Part shown: positions 42,202 through 43,659 of the stretch, piece by piece
Numbering within the stretch: the first letter of the stretch is position 1
How the letters are laid out: every line of letters begins with the position of its first letter
Assembly (NCBI GenBank): GCA_007133195.1
Contig: SLNH01000253.1
Location: 1 to 43,659 of the forward strand
From: Nannocystineae bacterium
GTDB taxonomy: Bacteria > Myxococcota_A > Polyangia > Haliangiales > Haliangiaceae
Direction: 5' to 3'
DNA: 43,659 nt
Made by a program: the position numbers and the translations under genes
The notes under the pieces: generated by a model
Databases searched by the model: none
Told to the model about the DNA's origin: nothing
What the model saw: the letters and a program-made list of their open reading frames with translations, nothing else

Positions 42202-43659
42202 TTGAAGCAATCACACAGGACGGCCTTCGTCTGGATCCTCCTGATCCTCCTTTTCGTGTTCGGGGCCAGCCTCCTCACCGACGGTGGCCCGTCTCCCGAG
42301 GACAAAGACGCCCTGGCGTTCAAGGGGGAGCTCCGCGACCCGGAGCGGGCCAGCGAAATAGACAAGGTCCTCATCAAGCCGAAGTCGGGCGCCGACGTCG
42401 CCGACTATCACATCACGTACGCGCACTCCGGGGAAGAGGCCGTGGTCACGGCGGAGTACCCGGGCACGATCGTCGAGCTCCTCGACGACAACGGGATCGC
42501 GCACACCTTCGAGTGGACCGAGGACAGCCGCTTTTGGTGGTACATGCTGTCCTGGATCCCGATGATCCTCCTGTTCGTGCTGTTCTTCTTCTTCATGCGC
42601 CAGCTGCAGTCGGGCGGGGGCAAGGCGATGAGCTTTGGCAAGTCCAAGGCGAAGCTCCTCACCGACTATCAAAACAAGGTCACCTTCAAGGACGTGGCCG
42701 GCGTGGAGGAGGCCAAAGAAGAGGTCGAAGAGATCGTCGCCTTCCTCAAGGATCCCAAGAAGTTTACGCGGCTCGGCGGCCGCATCCCCAAAGGCGTGCT
42801 GATGATGGGCGCGCCAGGCTCGGGCAAGACGCTGTTGGCCCGGGCCATCGCTGGCGAGGCCGGGGTGCCGTTCTTTTCGATCTCGGGCTCGGACTTCGTG
42901 GAGATGTTCGTCGGCGTGGGCGCATCGCGGGTGCGCGATCTGTTCGAGCAGGGCAAAAAGAACGCGCCTTGTCTCATTTTCATGGACGAGATCGACGCCG
43001 TGGGGCGCCACCGCGGCGCCGGCCTCGGCGGGGGACACGACGAGCGCGAGCAGACGCTAAACCAGCTCCTCGTGGAGATGGACGGCTTCGAGTCGAGCGA
43101 AGGCGTGATCCTCATCGCCGCGACGAACCGGCCCGACGTGCTCGACCCGGCGCTTTTGCGCCCGGGGCGGTTCGATCGGCGCATCACCGTCCCGCGGCCC
43201 GATCTCGGCGGGCGGATCGGCATCCTGAAGGTGCACACGAAGAAGGTCCCTCTCGCCTCCGACGTCGATCTCGAGGTCCTCGCGCGCGGCACTCCCGGCT
43301 TCTCGGGCGCAGACATCGAGTCTTTGGTCAACGAGGCGTCGCTCGTCGCCGCGCGCCGGGACAAAGAGCGCGTGGAGATGGCCGACTTCGAGGACGCCAA
43401 GGACAAGGTCCTCATGGGGACCGAGCGGCGGTCGATGATCATTTCCGAGAGGGAAAAGGAGACCACCGCCTATCACGAGGCGGGCCATGCCCTGGTCGCC
43501 AGGCTCGTGGGGCCGGAGGCCGATCCGGTCCACAAAGTCACCATCATCCCGCGCGGCCGGGCGCTCGGCCTCACCCAGCAGCTGCCCACCGAAGAGCGGA
43601 TGAGCATGACCCGGGAATTCGCGGAAAATCGCATCTGCATCATGATGGGGGGCCGCGTC
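42202..43659 (+). CDS. ftsH: ATP-dependent zinc metalloprotease FtsH, 5' part
   Basis: 486 codons from a TTG at 42202 to the window edge; the 3' end is outside. Two membrane helices (about 8-25 and 110-132, [20 protein letters not shown]) flank a periplasmic FtsH extracellular domain. The AAA+ module has Walker A GAPGSGKT at 203-210, Walker [13 protein letters not shown], and second region of homology [19 protein letters not shown]. The protease part begins with the zinc site HEAGH at 425-429. Walker A reads GAPGSGKT rather than the usual GPPGTGKT; both keep the GxxxxGKT core, so activity is expected. It degrades membrane and short-lived cytosolic proteins as a membrane-bound hexamer. No ATG is available near the first helix, so the TTG is the likely start. 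Confidence 0.95.
   Translation, partial: MKQSHRTAFVWILLILLFVFGASLLTDGGPSPEDKDALAFKGELRDPERASEIDKVLIKPKSGADVADYHITYAHSGEEAVVTAEYPGTIVELLDDNGIAHTFEWTEDSRFWWYMLSWIPMILLFVLFFFFMRQLQSGGGKAMSFGKSKAKLLTDYQNKVTFKDVAGVEEAKEEVEEIVAFLKDPKKFTRLGGRIPKGVLMMGAPGSGKTLLARAIAGEAGVPFFSISGSDFVEMFVGVGASRVRDLFEQGKKNAPCLIFMDEIDAVGRHRGAGLGGGHDEREQTLNQLLVEMDGFESSEGVILIAATNRPDVLDPALLRPGRFDRRITVPRPDLGGRIGILKVHTKKVPLASDVDLEVLARGTPGFSGADIESLVNEASLVAARRDKERVEMADFEDAKDKVLMGTERRSMIISEREKETTAYHEAGHALVARLVGPEADPVHKVTIIPRGRALGLTQQLPTEERMSMTREFAENRICIMMGGRV

Overview
This is a GC-rich (roughly 70%) bacterial chromosome segment with short intergenic gaps, many GTG/TTG starts and heavy use of ATGA/GTGA/TTGA overlaps. The gene families (an FHA-GAF-SpoIIE phosphatase, DUF4388/PATAN, DUF6178, DUF1244, many Asp/Gly-rich lipoproteins, a HEAT protein inside a che cluster, a stressosome) point to a deltaproteobacterial-type organism, most likely Myxococcota. 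No 16S rRNA is present, so this placement is an inference. Both window ends cut genes: the 2-oxoglutarate dehydrogenase E2 (sucB) on the left and ftsH on the right.

Layout. 1-3326: the end of sucB, the zinc-free ribosomal protein pair rpmG-rpmB, and an FHA-GAF-PP2C phosphatase. 3519-10650: a tightly packed catabolic operon made of a 1544-residue four-domain protein (aldehyde dehydrogenase, lysine-6-aminotransferase-like class III aminotransferase, GNAT acyltransferase, lysine-less pseudo-aminotransferase), a C45-type Ntn amidohydrolase, and the two subunits of a succinyl-CoA:3-ketoacid CoA-transferase. 10695-16202: lipoproteins, nicotinate phosphoribosyltransferase, DUF1244, a NUDIX hydrolase, tRNA-Val(CAC) and tRNA-Phe(GAA), both with recognisable promoters. 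16289-20663 (minus strand): rlmD-like methyltransferase, TonB-dependent receptor and lipoprotein, coupled by overlapping stop/start codons. 20705-24196: mnmA, a beta-helix lipoprotein and rnc.

24245-37489 is the signalling region. A DUF4388 protein diverges from a chemosensory operon (cheY, cheA, cheW, HEAT-repeat protein, cheR, a receptor with no external sensor domain; no cheB). It runs directly into a stressosome set: an RsbT-like kinase with an extra N-terminal domain, an RsbX-like phosphatase, RsbR, a second RsbT-like protein, RsbS and a second RsbR. The phospho-acceptor Ser of RsbS and both Thr positions of the RsbR proteins are kept. No sigma factor, RsbW or RsbV lies in the window, so the output is unknown. 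37504-43659: a DUF4340 protein, a DUF6178 protein, tilS and the start of ftsH.

The two candidates for something undescribed are (i) the ALDH-AT-GNAT-pseudoAT fusion with its amidohydrolase and CoA-transferase, which looks like an acyl-protected diamino-acid degradation line in one polypeptide, and (ii) the fused chemosensory/stressosome locus.
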